DNA of 64,000 nt from Paenibacillus sp. FSL H7-0331 (GCF_001956045.1 NZ_MRTH01000029.1:1-64000); one strand, 5' to 3'. Counted from the stretch's first letter, positions 46,163 through 55,143 are shown. The notes: generated by a model not told the origin, from the letters alone. Made by a program: numbers and translations.

Positions 46163-47248
46163 TTATTCCGGGGATTGCGGTTGTGGTTGTTCTGCTGTCT
46201 CCGGCAATTTAACAGTAATGGTCGTTCCTGTCCCCAGCTTGCTCTCGACAGTAATCGCTCCTTGATGCATCTCTATAATCCTGTGTACGATAGATAAGCC
46301 CAGTCCGCTGCCGCTGACCGATCGGTTCCTTGATACATCCGCTTTAAAAAAACGTTCGAAGATTCGTGTCTGATCCTCTTCGGCAATCCCGATACCGGTA
46401 TCGGAAATGCTGACTAGAACTTGATCCTGTTCCTTCTCCAAGCGAACCGTAATCGTACCGCCATCCGGTGTAAACTTGATACTGTTATACAATAAATTAA
46501 CCCATACCTGACTCAACAGCTCCTCATCTGCGACAATCTCCATATCAACCAGCGATACGTCCATGTCGATCTTTTTGCTGAGCCATTGCGGCTCGCAGGC
46601 TAATACCAGATTGCGCAGCTGTTTATCAAGCCGATACCGCCCAGGGTTGTAAGGATAATGCTCAGATTCCAGCGAGGTCAGTTTCAGCAGGTTGTCGCTT
46701 AACCTGGATAAGCGTCTGCTCTCTGTCTCGATAATGTGCAAATAATGCCTTCTCGCGTCCTCGCTAAGATGATCTTGCTGCAGCGCCTGCGCAAAGCCGT
46801 TGATGCTCGTAAGCGGTGATTGGATTTCGTGCGATACATTGGAGATAAATTCCTGGCGCATGGCCTCCATATGCTTTAATTGCTGCGCCATATGGTTGAT
46901 GCTGTCGACGAACACTTCGAAGTGACCTTGATGGCGGCTCGTCTTGTCCAGACTGACATTAAAATTCCCTTGACTTATTTGCCTCATAGCCTCCATCACC
47001 ACATGAATAAAGTGCATCTGCTTGGGCCTTGTTGTGAAGCCGATGATGAGAATAATAGATATCGCGAACATCGATCCCAGCGCCACGTTAATGAGCTGAC
47101 TGATCAGGTCCGGTACCTCTATACCCCTATACGCATAAAACCAGGAGGTAATCGCATACGCCAGAGCACAACAGGACACCTCAGTCAGCAGTGCCACAAG
47201 CGTACCCAGCACGCCCTTTGCAAAATGCCGCAGCCTCTCCTTCTTCAC
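46163..47248 (-). CDS. Sensor histidine kinase with short extracellular loop
   Basis: 361 residues; GTG start at 47248 overlaps the stop of the response regulator gene by four bases, so the two are translationally coupled. Two membrane helices (about 13-36 and 52-72) with a loop of only 15 residues, then HAMP, HisKA with FISNVSHEIQSPLTSINGF (phospho-His near 145) and HATPase (NLLYNSIKFT, DTGIGIAEED, GSGLGLSIV). A tiny loop suggests it senses within the membrane or through the ABC exporter upstream, as in intramembrane-sensing kinases that respond to cell-envelope stress. Pro/Gln tail at the C-terminus. Confidence 0.9.
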   Translation of the reverse strand: MKKERLRHFAKGVLGTLVALLTEVSCCALAYAITSWFYAYRGIEVPDLISQLINVALGSMFAISIILIIGFTTRPKQMHFIHVVMEAMRQISQGNFNVSLDKTSRHQGHFEVFVDSINHMAQQLKHMEAMRQEFISNVSHEIQSPLTSINGFAQALQQDHLSEDARRHYLHIIETESRRLSRLSDNLLKLTSLESEHYPYNPGRYRLDKQLRNLVLACEPQWLSKKIDMDVSLVDMEIVADEELLSQVWVNLLYNSIKFTPDGGTITVRLEKEQDQVLVSISDTGIGIAEEDQTRIFERFFKADVSRNRSVSGSGLGLSIVHRIIEMHQGAITVESKLGTGTTITVKLPETAEQPQPQSPE

Positions 47249-47919
47249 CTTTCACCCTCCAGCCTGTACCCCAGCCCGCGGATCGTGCTGATTTTGAATA
47301 GTGGATCCCCATCTGTAAATCGCTCTCTGATGCGGTTAATATGCACATCCAGTGTACGTTCGTTTCCTTGAAAATCGTAACCCCAAATGTCCTCGATCAG
47401 CTGCTCCCGTGACAAGGTTCGACCGGGATAGCTGGCCAGCTTGAACAGCAGCTCAAACTCCTTTAAGGGCAGCGTCAAAGCTTGATCTCCAAGCCTTACC
47501 TCGAACGTATGACGATTCATGTAAAGCGTACCAATCTGCACCTCCTGGGAAGCCGCTACCCGGTACCGCTTCAAGAGCGCCTTCACCCTCGCTACAAGCT
47601 CGGCAGGCTCGAATGGCTTAACCAAATAATCGTCGGTTCCAAGCTCGAAGCCTTTCACCTTATGAGTCGTTTCACCTTTGGCGGTCAGCATTAAAAGCGG
47701 CATGTCGTAGTGCTCCCTCAGCTCTCTGCACAGCTCCCAGCCATCCATATTCGGCATCATAATATCCAGAATCACCATATCCGCCTTGGCTCCCTCCAGC
47801 TTGAGGAGGGCTTCTCGCCCATCAGCGGCCTCCAGCACATCGAATCCTGCGCGCTGCAAAAACAGGCGCACCAGCTCACGGATATGCGGATCATCGTCAA
47901 CAACTAATATCACAGGCAT
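47245..47919 (-). CDS. OmpR-family response regulator (HssR-like)
   Basis: 224 residues. Receiver with acidic pair near 8-10 (VVDDDPHI), phospho-acceptor in MVILDIMMPNMDG (about D52), Thr in MLTAKG and Lys in LVKPFEP; winged helix (about 130-222: LTLPLKEFELLFKLASYPGR and NERTLDVHINRIRERF). Overall it resembles HssR of the heme-response system, but the kinase partner differs, so heme is not claimed. Start ATG 47919 behind GGGAGGAG. It lies 52 bases after the ABC exporter gene; exporter, regulator and kinase probably form one operon. Confidence 0.9.
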   Translation of the reverse strand: MPVILVVDDDPHIRELVRLFLQRAGFDVLEAADGREALLKLEGAKADMVILDIMMPNMDGWELCRELREHYDMPLLMLTAKGETTHKVKGFELGTDDYLVKPFEPAELVARVKALLKRYRVAASQEVQIGTLYMNRHTFEVRLGDQALTLPLKEFELLFKLASYPGRTLSREQLIEDIWGYDFQGNERTLDVHINRIRERFTDGDPLFKISTIRGLGYRLEGER

Positions 47920-47971
47920 CGTGATACTCCTCCCTTGTCATCAGGCTCATCAGACACAGATTCCTCTCGCT

Positions 47972-49723
47972 TTAAACCAATGGCTGCATACGCAGCTGCT
48001 GATCGGCAAAGTCGCGATACAGCGAATGGGACTGATACAGCTCTTCATGTGTGCCACTGCCCGTCACTTTGCCCTTCTCGATAAATACGATCTGATCAGC
48101 ATCCACCACGGTCGATAACCGGTGGGCAATCACAATGGTTGTACGGCCCTGCATCACATTTTTCAAGGCCTTCTGCACAACAACTTCTGACATGCTGTCC
48201 AGACTGGAGGTAGCCTCATCCAGCATCAAAATCTGTGGATCACGCAGCAGTGCCCTTGCAATCGCAATTCGCTGCCGCTGCCCGCCGGAAAGCTTGATCC
48301 CCCGCTCCCCAACCTCAGTTTCGTACTGCTTGGGCAGCTCATCTATGAATACATCGGCGTAGGCTAATCGCGCGGCCTGCTGCAATTCCTGCTCGCTGAT
48401 TTCCCGCTCCGTGCCGTACGTAATATTATCGCGGATCGTGCCGGCAATTAACGGACTTTCCTGCGACACGTAACCGATCTGGCTCCGCCATGACTTCAGG
48501 GACATATCATTGACGGATTCCGTGCCCATCCGAATCATCCCGCTCTGCGGCTCATAGAAACGCTCCAGCAGTGAGAATAGCGTTGTTTTACCACCGCCGC
48601 TCGGTCCGACAATGGCCGTCACCTTACCCGGCTCGACCGTTAGACTTATATCTTTGAGCACAGGCTCCCCGGACTCGTAGGCATACGATACCTTCTCCAG
48701 CCGAATCGCCCGCTGACTGTCCTGCAAGGTAACGCCACTGTCCAGCACTTCTTCATTTACCTTTAAGGTCGCAATAATCCGTTCAGTAGCACCCATCGCT
48801 TTCTGAAACTGCGTAAAGAAGTTCGATACCTGCGTAATCGGCATGACGATCTGAAACAAATACAACAGAAAGGCTACCAAATCTCCAGACGTCAGCTCGC
48901 CTGAGGATACCCGCAGCCCCCCATAGCCAACGATGGTCACGAACAACAACATCAGCACAAAATACATCAGCGGTGCAATGAACGCTTGAATCCTGCCCTC
49001 ACGCAAGCCATATCGGAATAAATGATCGATCCCCTGCTTGCCGTTGTCGTATTCAACCCGTTCTGCGTTCGATACCTTCACCAATCGGATCTCGGTCAAT
49101 ACCCGCCCCAGCACGGCATTGAACTTGCCCGTTTCCTCCTGCAAGCCTTTGGATATCTTGTACATACGGCGTCCCAAAGGCATCAGGAACAGCATGGAGA
49201 GCGGAATGACCATTATAATTAGCAGCGTCATTTTCCAATCGAGATACAGCAGCACCCCTATTGCGCCAATGATCGAGATCGAGCCTGTTATGAGATTGGT
49301 CAAATTCTCTGTGATCAACCCTTTGACGATACCAGTATCATTAATGATCCGGCTGATCATCTCCCCGGTTTGATTCTTATCATAGTAGGCGATCGGCAAA
49401 TGCAAATGTTTTTTCCACAGCCGATCCCGCAGTGATGCAACCACCGTCTGACCCGCACGGTTCAACAAATAGATCGAGATACCCGCAGCAACCGCCTGCA
49501 TAATAAAAGCCGCAGCCAAACCAATGATATGAATTCGATCTAGTGAGGCCAGTGAAAAGCTATCGACCAAATTTTTGGTAAATAGCGGAATACTTAATCC
49601 AACCAATGTAGAGCCCATGCTCATTGCGAGCGCAATACCCATGAGCAGGAGCGGCGGCTTCGTCTGCCAGATCAGCTGGATGAACTCTCTCCAGCCACTG
49701 GTCCCGTTTGCTTGCTTCATCAT
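47972..49723 (-). CDS. ABC exporter, homodimeric half-transporter (BmrA/LmrA type)
   Basis: 583 residues. Six-helix type I exporter domain (about 1-320) fused to an ATPase: Walker A GPSGGGKTT, Q-loop YVSQESPLIAGT, signature LSGGQRQ, Walker B with intact Glu in ILMLDEATSSLD, and switch His in VIAHRLS. All catalytic elements are intact, so it can work as a homodimer, unlike the BmrC-like subunit at 53324. Exports drugs, lipids or peptides. Followed by its probable two-component regulator. Start ATG 49723 (a second ATG follows) after AAAGG. Confidence 0.92.
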   Translation of the reverse strand: MMKQANGTSGWREFIQLIWQTKPPLLLMGIALAMSMGSTLVGLSIPLFTKNLVDSFSLASLDRIHIIGLAAAFIMQAVAAGISIYLLNRAGQTVVASLRDRLWKKHLHLPIAYYDKNQTGEMISRIINDTGIVKGLITENLTNLITGSISIIGAIGVLLYLDWKMTLLIIMVIPLSMLFLMPLGRRMYKISKGLQEETGKFNAVLGRVLTEIRLVKVSNAERVEYDNGKQGIDHLFRYGLREGRIQAFIAPLMYFVLMLLFVTIVGYGGLRVSSGELTSGDLVAFLLYLFQIVMPITQVSNFFTQFQKAMGATERIIATLKVNEEVLDSGVTLQDSQRAIRLEKVSYAYESGEPVLKDISLTVEPGKVTAIVGPSGGGKTTLFSLLERFYEPQSGMIRMGTESVNDMSLKSWRSQIGYVSQESPLIAGTIRDNITYGTEREISEQELQQAARLAYADVFIDELPKQYETEVGERGIKLSGGQRQRIAIARALLRDPQILMLDEATSSLDSMSEVVVQKALKNVMQGRTTIVIAHRLSTVVDADQIVFIEKGKVTGSGTHEELYQSHSLYRDFADQQLRMQPLV

Positions 49724-49829
49724 ATATCAACCTTTCCCTATCCATCTGGATTCGTTAAGAAGAACATACCCTATTTATATAAACACAATGTAAACGACAA
49801 TTCCACATCTGGCCCAGCTACCCCATCAT

Positions 49830-49855
49830 GATTAATAAAAGCTGCTTTCGGGTAA
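49830..49855 (+). promoter_or_regulatory. Sigma-B-like promoter of csbD
   Basis: GATTAA, 14 bases, GGGTAA; each box matches 5 of 6 of GTTTAA/GGGTAT and the spacing equals that at dps. RNA would start about 50 bases before the start codon. csbD is a sigma-B gene in Bacillus. Confidence 0.45.
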
Positions 49856-49908
49856 TAGTATCTTGAGCAGAACGATGATCCATTCAAACTATAAAAGGAG
49901 TGATTACG

Positions 49909-50124
49909 ATGGACAGCAACGTATTTAAAGGCAAATGGAAGCAAATCAAAGGCGAAACCCAGAAGCAATGGGGGAAGCTGACGAATGATGATATGGATGT
50001 TATTGACGGTGAGCGCGAAAAGCTGATCGGTAAAATTCAGGAGCGCTATGGCTATGAAAAAGCCCGAGCTGAGAAGGAATACCATGAGTGGTCCTCCAGC
50101 TATGATTCCAAAACTACCGTGTAA
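49909..50124 (+). CDS. csbD: CsbD-like stress protein
   Basis: 71 residues from ATG 49909, behind AAAGGAGTG. CsbD/YjbJ family: VFKGKWKQIKGETQKQWGKL followed by LIGKIQERYGYEKARAEKEY, two amphipathic helices rich in Lys, Glu and Gln. Cytoplasmic; the family is induced in general stress and its biochemical role is unknown. Own sigma-B-like promoter and terminator. Confidence 0.92.
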   Translation: MDSNVFKGKWKQIKGETQKQWGKLTNDDMDVIDGEREKLIGKIQERYGYEKARAEKEYHEWSSSYDSKTTV

Positions 50125-50170
50125 AACACGATTTTCGATACCTGTTTACTTTTGCTTTTGCAATGCAAAG

Positions 50171-50204
50171 AAGGATCGCCCTATTGGAGCGATCCTTCTT
50201 TATT
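50171..50204 (+). terminator. Intrinsic terminator of csbD
   Basis: Perfect 9-bp stem AAGGATCGC (50171-50179) with GCGATCCTT (50189-50197), followed by CTTTATT. Confidence 0.75.
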
Positions 50205-50242
50205 ATGAGCAAGCGTCAAGAATGACACCATCTGATCGAAGA

Positions 50243-50473
50243 CTACGAAATCTGAACACCTTTTTTGAGCGATTTGAAATTACTGTTCGTATTGGACAGC
50301 ATAGGCAGCATTCTCATACCACTGACCATAGGGGCTTGACACGAGCTGCAGACAGGCGCCGATTCGAACGCAAAATTATCTCGCATCCATCCCATGCAGG
50401 ATTCATTCTCGCATGACCAAATCGCGATATTTTCCAAAGGGATATCCTCAGTCGATTTTTTTCGAAAATACAT
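50243..50473 (-). CDS. ydjO: Cold-inducible YdjO-like zinc-ribbon protein
   Basis: 76 residues from ATG 50473, six bases after GAGGAGG. Four cysteines in two pairs, CENESCMGWM and CSSC, form a zinc ribbon; the order W-x-C-x4-C-x-G-W..FA..P-x-C-x2-C-x3-M-V-x-G fits the YdjO family. Its role is unknown; B. subtilis ydjO is cold-induced. Here it directly follows a cold-shock gene on the same strand, with that gene's terminator between, so cold induction by partial read-through is plausible (inference). Confidence 0.85.
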   Translation of the reverse strand: MYFRKKSTEDIPLENIAIWSCENESCMGWMRDNFAFESAPVCSSCQAPMVSGMRMLPMLSNTNSNFKSLKKGVQIS

Positions 50474-50495
50474 GATGAGCCTCCTCGATGATCTC

Positions 50496-50530
50496 AAAAA
50501 AAATCTGCCCCCAACGTAGGTTAAGGGCAG
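50496..50530 (-). terminator. Intrinsic terminator between csp and ydjO
   Basis: Minus-strand stem CTGCCC (50525-50530) with GGGCAG (50505-50510), then eight T. It ends 10 bases before the ydjO ribosome binding site. Confidence 0.8.
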
Positions 50531-50548
50531 CTTGTAAAGCTTTTTAAA

Positions 50549-50752
50549 TTACAATTTTACAACGTTCTCAGCTTGTGGTCCACGGTTGCCTTGAACAACG
50601 TTGAATTCTACTTGTTGACCTTCGTCCAAAGACTTGAAGCCTTCGCCAGTGATTGCGGAGAAATGTACGAATACATCGTTTCCACCTTCAACTTCGATAA
50701 AACCAAATCCTTTTTCTGCGTTAAACCATTTAACTGTACCTGTTTGTGCCAT
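50549..50752 (-). CDS. csp: Cold-shock protein, CspA family
   Basis: 67 residues from ATG 50752, behind GGAGGTCATTACAC. Single-stranded RNA/DNA binding beta-barrel and RNA chaperone: RNP1 [11 protein letters not shown]2 VFVHFSAI, and [15 protein letters not shown] at the front. The closest B. subtilis relatives are CspB/CspC/CspD; which one is not decidable from one sequence. It has a long leader (about 137 bases) with a hairpin, and is followed by ydjO. Confidence 0.95.
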   Translation of the reverse strand: MAQTGTVKWFNAEKGFGFIEVEGGNDVFVHFSAITGEGFKSLDEGQQVEFNVVQGNRGPQAENVVKL

Positions 50753-50812
50753 GTGTAATGACCTCCAAAATTTTATTAACATGCTGTTTTTATTGTTTAC
50801 CACAAATAAAAA

Positions 50813-50868
50813 ATTCACACATTGCGAAAGGTTCCATCTTGCATGATAACCCTTTGCAATATGTGAAT
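50813..50868 (-). promoter_or_regulatory. Terminator-like hairpin inside the csp leader
   Basis: Minus-strand arms ATTCACATATTGCAAAGG (50851-50868) and its near-complement at 50813-50831 (one mismatch and one bulge), loop about 19 bases, followed by TTTTTT. It lies about 60 bases before the csp start codon and within the predicted leader. Could attenuate transcription or act as a temperature-sensitive fold. Confidence 0.55.
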
Positions 50869-50895
50869 ATTGGTTACGGATTCTTTATTAAGTTC

Positions 50896-50924
50896 ATCTT
50901 ACCACACATAATTAAGGATAGCAA
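50896..50924 (-). promoter_or_regulatory. Sigma-A promoter of csp
   Basis: Minus strand TTGCTA, 17 bases, TAAGAT. RNA would start near 50889, giving a 137-base leader, typical of cold-shock genes. Confidence 0.55.
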
Positions 50925-51031
50925 GTTGTGGTTGGCGATTTAACAAATATAAATTATTTCCATCTCTTCCAGTCGTACTTCAGTTAGCATTTCTGGCGAA
51001 GTGTTCTTGTCAAATACGTCCAAATCAATAG

Positions 51032-51058
51032 GCAAAGGGGCAGCAATCTGCCCCTTGC
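51032..51058 (-). terminator. Probable terminator of bmrCD
   Basis: Minus-strand stem GCAAGGGGCAG/CTGCCCCTTTGC (loop of four), about 45 bases after the bmrD stop. The T tract is weak (only inside the stem end), so efficiency is uncertain. Confidence 0.5.
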
Positions 51059-51101
51059 TCTACTTCGAAATTAACAATTCCCGGATGGATTCATCCTAAA
51101 A

Positions 51102-53318
51102 TCAAATTGAGGGCAGCAGCTCGCCCTGCTGAATGCGGTACATTTGATAATATTTGCCGCGCTCACTCATCAGGCTATCATGAGACCCACGCTCGACGAT
51201 TTGTCCACGGTCCAGCACCAGAATCAAATCGGCGCTTTTGATCGTTGACAATCGATGGGCAATCACGAAGGTCGTGCGCCCTTTTTTCACAACTTCCAAT
51301 GCTTCTTGAATGACGGTCTCCGTCTCCGTATCAATGTTCGAGGTCGCTTCATCCAGAATCAGAATCGCCGGATTGAAGGCAAGTGCGCGTGCAAACGAGA
51401 TTAACTGCCGCTGTCCTGAAGAAAGCGTGCTGCCCTTTTCAATAACAGGCTCGTCAATGCCTTGAGGCAAATGCTCAAGCAGACGATTGGCGCCAACAGC
51501 TTCCAGGGCTGCTTCCACCTGCTGCCTCGATATGGCAGGATCATCCAAGGACACATTGGAGGCTATCGTACCGGTAAACAAATACGGATCCTGTAGCACA
51601 ATTCCCATATGCTCACGCAGCGTCTGCTGCGGCAGGCGGTTTACGTCCATCCCATCTATCGTGATGGCGCCCTTCTCCGCGTTATAGAACCTGAACAGCA
51701 GGTTCATGATCGAGCTTTTCCCGGAGCCGGTATGCCCGACGAACGCCACCGTCTGCCCCTTCATCGCCTCGAAGGATATGCCCTTCAGTACGTATTCACC
51801 CTCCTTGTAGGCGAACCATACATCGTCAAATCGCACATGACCTTGATAGCGGTCCATCTTGCCGTCTGCTACGTCGGTTCCTTCTACATCCAGCAGCTCG
51901 AACACCCGCTCAGCGGATACGAGGGCTGTCTCCAGATTAGGAAGCTGATTCACGATATTGACGATCGGGTTGAACAATCGATTCAAATAATCAACGAAGG
52001 CATACATCACCCCAAGTGTGATCACATGCTCCGGTCCACTTAAAGACATCCCGCCAAAATACCAAATGAGTGAGAGGAACGCCAAATTACGGAGTACCCC
52101 GACCAGATTATGTCCGGTTAATGAGTTTAGGCTCAGCAGCTTGTTTTGATACTTATACAGCTCGGTGTTGAACGCTTCAAACTCATTGCTCATCTTTTTT
52201 TCCTTGCGAAAAGCTTTAATAATCGGCATCCCCTGAATCGATTCATTCACGATCCCGTTAATCTCGCTGACCGCCGCACGGATAATCCGGTTGTAGCGCT
52301 TGGCAAATTTGCCGTACACGTAAATCCACAGCACGAGCAGTGGAAGGATAAACAGACAAATCGCCGCCAGCCGTACATCCAGCAGGAACAATGCCAGAAA
52401 AATTCCAGCCATATAAATCGTTCCTGTAAAAAAGTTCGCCAGCACTGTCACATACAGCTCGCGGATCGCTTCGGTATCATTCGTGACGCGCGATACGACC
52501 TTTCCCGCAGGCAGGTTATCGAAATAACGAATCGGCAGCCGATTAATTTGCCCGAACACATCCGTCCGCATGCGGCGAATAATCCGGTTAGCTGAAGCTT
52601 GCAGGAAATAACGCTGTCCATAAGAGAACAGGGCCGATACCACAAGCAAACCGAGATAAAACCCGCACAAGCGAATCAATCCGCCGAATTCCGGCTCGAA
52701 GAAGCGGAAAAGCTCCCCGGTATTCAGTCTTCTTGCGGGATAGGTGCTGACATTCGTGCCGCTGTCAATGGAAATCCTCCCTTCACTTGTCATGCTTCGC
52801 AAACCATCCGCCTTGACCGGCTCTGGGATAAAGTAATAATCCTTGCCTACCTGAAGCACACGCACCTCGCCGCCATAAGCTTCATTCGCTGCAAAATGAT
52901 CGGCTCTTTTATAGAAGACACCTTCATAAGCAACCGTGTACGGTCCTTCCACTCCTGTTGTATACCAAGGCTTGCTGATCCCGGAAATATGCACATCGAT
53001 AATCCGTTTCGCTATGAACGGTCCTGCCAGATCCGTGCCTACGGCGACCGAGAGCATAATCAGCGCCACCAGCAGCTGCTTTTTATAGAGAAAGGCATAG
53101 GCGAGAAGCCTTCGGATCGTTGCCGTCTTACTGCCCTTAGGCGGTTCCTTATCCAGCTCCAGCAAGAGATCAGTTCCATCTGGCTGCGGTTTGTCCTTGA
53201 TAGGTGGCTGTGTGCCATATGGCTCGGAGCTGCCAGCCTGCGTTTCTTGGGCTAGCTCTCCCTCTGTATCATTAGTGCTGTTCATTTTCTTCGCATTACG
53301 TTCCTTGTCCAAGCTCAT
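51102..53318 (-). CDS. bmrD: Heterodimeric ABC exporter subunit, BmrD (YheH)-like
   Basis: 738 residues from ATG 53318 (GAAGGCGG ahead), five bases after the bmrC stop. A 75-residue polar N-terminal extension, then six helices. Between helices 1 and 2 lies an extracellular insert of about 95 residues (about 120-215, VRVLQVGKDYYFIPEPV), the feature of BmrD. ATPase: Walker A GHTGSGKSS, signature LSSGQRQ, Walker B with catalytic Glu in ILILDEATSNID, His in VIAHRLS. It carries the active composite site of the pair. BmrCD exports multiple drugs in B. subtilis, and its expression follows ribosome-targeting antibiotics. Confidence 0.9.
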   Translation of the reverse strand: MSLDKERNAKKMNSTNDTEGELAQETQAGSSEPYGTQPPIKDKPQPDGTDLLLELDKEPPKGSKTATIRRLLAYAFLYKKQLLVALIMLSVAVGTDLAGPFIAKRIIDVHISGISKPWYTTGVEGPYTVAYEGVFYKRADHFAANEAYGGEVRVLQVGKDYYFIPEPVKADGLRSMTSEGRISIDSGTNVSTYPARRLNTGELFRFFEPEFGGLIRLCGFYLGLLVVSALFSYGQRYFLQASANRIIRRMRTDVFGQINRLPIRYFDNLPAGKVVSRVTNDTEAIRELYVTVLANFFTGTIYMAGIFLALFLLDVRLAAICLFILPLLVLWIYVYGKFAKRYNRIIRAAVSEINGIVNESIQGMPIIKAFRKEKKMSNEFEAFNTELYKYQNKLLSLNSLTGHNLVGVLRNLAFLSLIWYFGGMSLSGPEHVITLGVMYAFVDYLNRLFNPIVNIVNQLPNLETALVSAERVFELLDVEGTDVADGKMDRYQGHVRFDDVWFAYKEGEYVLKGISFEAMKGQTVAFVGHTGSGKSSIMNLLFRFYNAEKGAITIDGMDVNRLPQQTLREHMGIVLQDPYLFTGTIASNVSLDDPAISRQQVEAALEAVGANRLLEHLPQGIDEPVIEKGSTLSSGQRQLISFARALAFNPAILILDEATSNIDTETETVIQEALEVVKKGRTTFVIAHRLSTIKSADLILVLDRGQIVERGSHDSLMSERGKYYQMYRIQQGELLPSI

Positions 53319-53323
53319 TTTGA

Positions 53324-55078
53324 TCACCCGCCTTCGGTTCCTTCGGCTTCGAACTGCTGCCGTTCATACTGCTCCTGATACCAGCCCTGCAGCTGCATCA
53401 GTTGTTCATGTGTGCCTTGCTCGATAATTCGTCCTGCATCCAATACGATAATCCATTCGGCATGTCGAATGACCGACAAACGATGGGTCGCAATAATCGT
53501 CGTCTGATCAGCTCGCAGTGAACGGACGTTGGAAATAATCTCCGCCTCCGTCCGCGCATCTACGGCAGACAATGCATCATCCAGCATCAGAATAGGCGGA
53601 TTTTTAATAAGCGCTCGGGCAATGGATACACGCTGCTTTTGTCCACCAGACAAAGCAACACCCTTTTCCCCAACCAACGTCTCCAGTCCATTCGGCAAAT
53701 AAGCCAAATCCTTACTGAGTGCCGCTGCATGGAGAGCACGATCCAATTCCTCTTCTGCGATATCGTTACCAAAGCAAATATTGTTTCGAATCGTTCTGGA
53801 AAATAAAAAGGGCTCCTGCGGCACATACCCGTACCACGATTTCAACTGATCCATATCCAATTGTTCAATGGTTATACCCGAGATGGAGATTAACCCCTGA
53901 CCGGCTGGATACTCCCGCAGCAGCTGCTTGATGAGCGTGGTTTTGCCGCTGCCCGTGCGACCCGCAATGCCAAGCGTATTGCCCTGCTTCAACTTAAACG
54001 AGATATCACTCAGATTGTCCGTTAAGGAAGAGGGATAACGAAAGGTCACATGGTTGAATTCAATTTGCCCAGGCTGCTCAACTCCTGTTGTCTCACTCGC
54101 CATAGGCTCCAGAACATCCGGCTTATAACCCAATGTTTCGTGTACACGATCAAGGGAGGCATTGCCCCGCTGCATCACATTAATGAGCTCACCGATGGCA
54201 AACATCGGCCAGATCAGCATCCCGAGATAGACATTAAAGGAGACCAGACCACCAATCGTCAGCTCATTATGATAAACCAGATAGGCGCCATAGCCCAGAC
54301 CAATGAGGTAGCTGGCTCCCACCAATATTTTGATTGTCGGTTCAAATAAAGCATCGATTCGGGCAACTGCCAAATTTTTATCCAGTACATCCTGTGTAAT
54401 ATTAGCAAAATCCCGCTCTGCCTCACGCTCCTGGGTGTAGGCGCGGATTACGCGGATACCGGAGATGGTTTCCAGCACCTCATCGTTCATATGTCCAAAA
54501 GCATTTTGCGCGTCCATAAAGCGCTGATGAATCCACTTCCCGTATAGGCTGACCAGAATCGCCATAATCGGCAGCGGTATAATCGAGGCCAGCGTCAGCT
54601 TCCATGATACAAACACGGTCATCGTGACAAGCAGGGTAGCCATCCACAAGGTGGAATCAATAAACGTCAATATCCCGAAGCCGGCCGTTTGTGCGACAGC
54701 TTTCAAGTCATTGGTCGTGCGTGCCATCAAGTCCCCTGTCCGGTTCCGTTCATAGAACGTTGGTGTCATTTTCAGAAAATGACTCATCAGCCTTGACCTC
54801 ATCATGCGTTCAACTACAAAGGAACCCCCAAATAATTGATAATGCCAAAAATACGCCAGCACATAGACACCTACCAGAATACTCGCCAGCTGAAGCAGCG
54901 TCATCGTAATGCTTTGCCATGTCACTTGTCCGAGCTGAATCAGGTCCACCGTACGCCCGACCAGCATCGGCGGGATAATTTCCAGAATACCTGCCAGGGT
55001 GAGCAGGATAATCGCCACGGTATACCGCTTGCGCTCCAGCTTAAAAAACCATCCCAGCTTGTGCAGCACATCAATCAT
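53324..55078 (-). CDS. bmrC: Heterodimeric ABC exporter subunit, BmrC (YheI)-like
   Basis: 584 residues (B. subtilis BmrC is about 585). Six helices, then an ATPase with Walker A GRTGSGKTT, Q-loop YVPQEPFLFS, signature LSGGQKQ and a Walker B ending in Asp where Glu is usual (ILMLDDALSAVD), plus ATHRLS. The Asp makes one of the two ATP sites of the dimer degenerate, exactly as in BmrC. Start ATG 55078, seven bases after GGAGAG. Upstream are a terminator hairpin (26 bases before the start) and a small leader ORF, the layout of B. subtilis bmrB-bmrC-bmrD. Confidence 0.9.
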   Translation of the reverse strand: MIDVLHKLGWFFKLERKRYTVAIILLTLAGILEIIPPMLVGRTVDLIQLGQVTWQSITMTLLQLASILVGVYVLAYFWHYQLFGGSFVVERMMRSRLMSHFLKMTPTFYERNRTGDLMARTTNDLKAVAQTAGFGILTFIDSTLWMATLLVTMTVFVSWKLTLASIIPLPIMAILVSLYGKWIHQRFMDAQNAFGHMNDEVLETISGIRVIRAYTQEREAERDFANITQDVLDKNLAVARIDALFEPTIKILVGASYLIGLGYGAYLVYHNELTIGGLVSFNVYLGMLIWPMFAIGELINVMQRGNASLDRVHETLGYKPDVLEPMASETTGVEQPGQIEFNHVTFRYPSSLTDNLSDISFKLKQGNTLGIAGRTGSGKTTLIKQLLREYPAGQGLISISGITIEQLDMDQLKSWYGYVPQEPFLFSRTIRNNICFGNDIAEEELDRALHAAALSKDLAYLPNGLETLVGEKGVALSGGQKQRVSIARALIKNPPILMLDDALSAVDARTEAEIISNVRSLRADQTTIIATHRLSVIRHAEWIIVLDAGRIIEQGTHEQLMQLQGWYQEQYERQQFEAEGTEGG

Positions 55079-55103
55079 AAGTCACTCTCCTATCTCTAAA
55101 TAC

Positions 55104-55133
55104 AAAAAAGCACACCGCTCGTATGCGATGCGC
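55104..55133 (-). terminator. Terminator hairpin in the bmrCD leader (attenuator)
   Basis: RNA of the minus strand: GCGCAUCGC (55125-55133) pairs with GCGGUGUGC (55110-55118), nine pairs including two G-U, loop of six, then UUUUUU (55104-55109). A standard intrinsic terminator, but placed 26 bases before the bmrC start codon, so it must be bypassed for expression. Confidence 0.75.
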
Positions 55134-55143
55134 CTTATATAAT

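Noticed and set aside
52599..53255. 218-codon plus-strand ORF
   Set aside because: Shadow of bmrD on the other strand.
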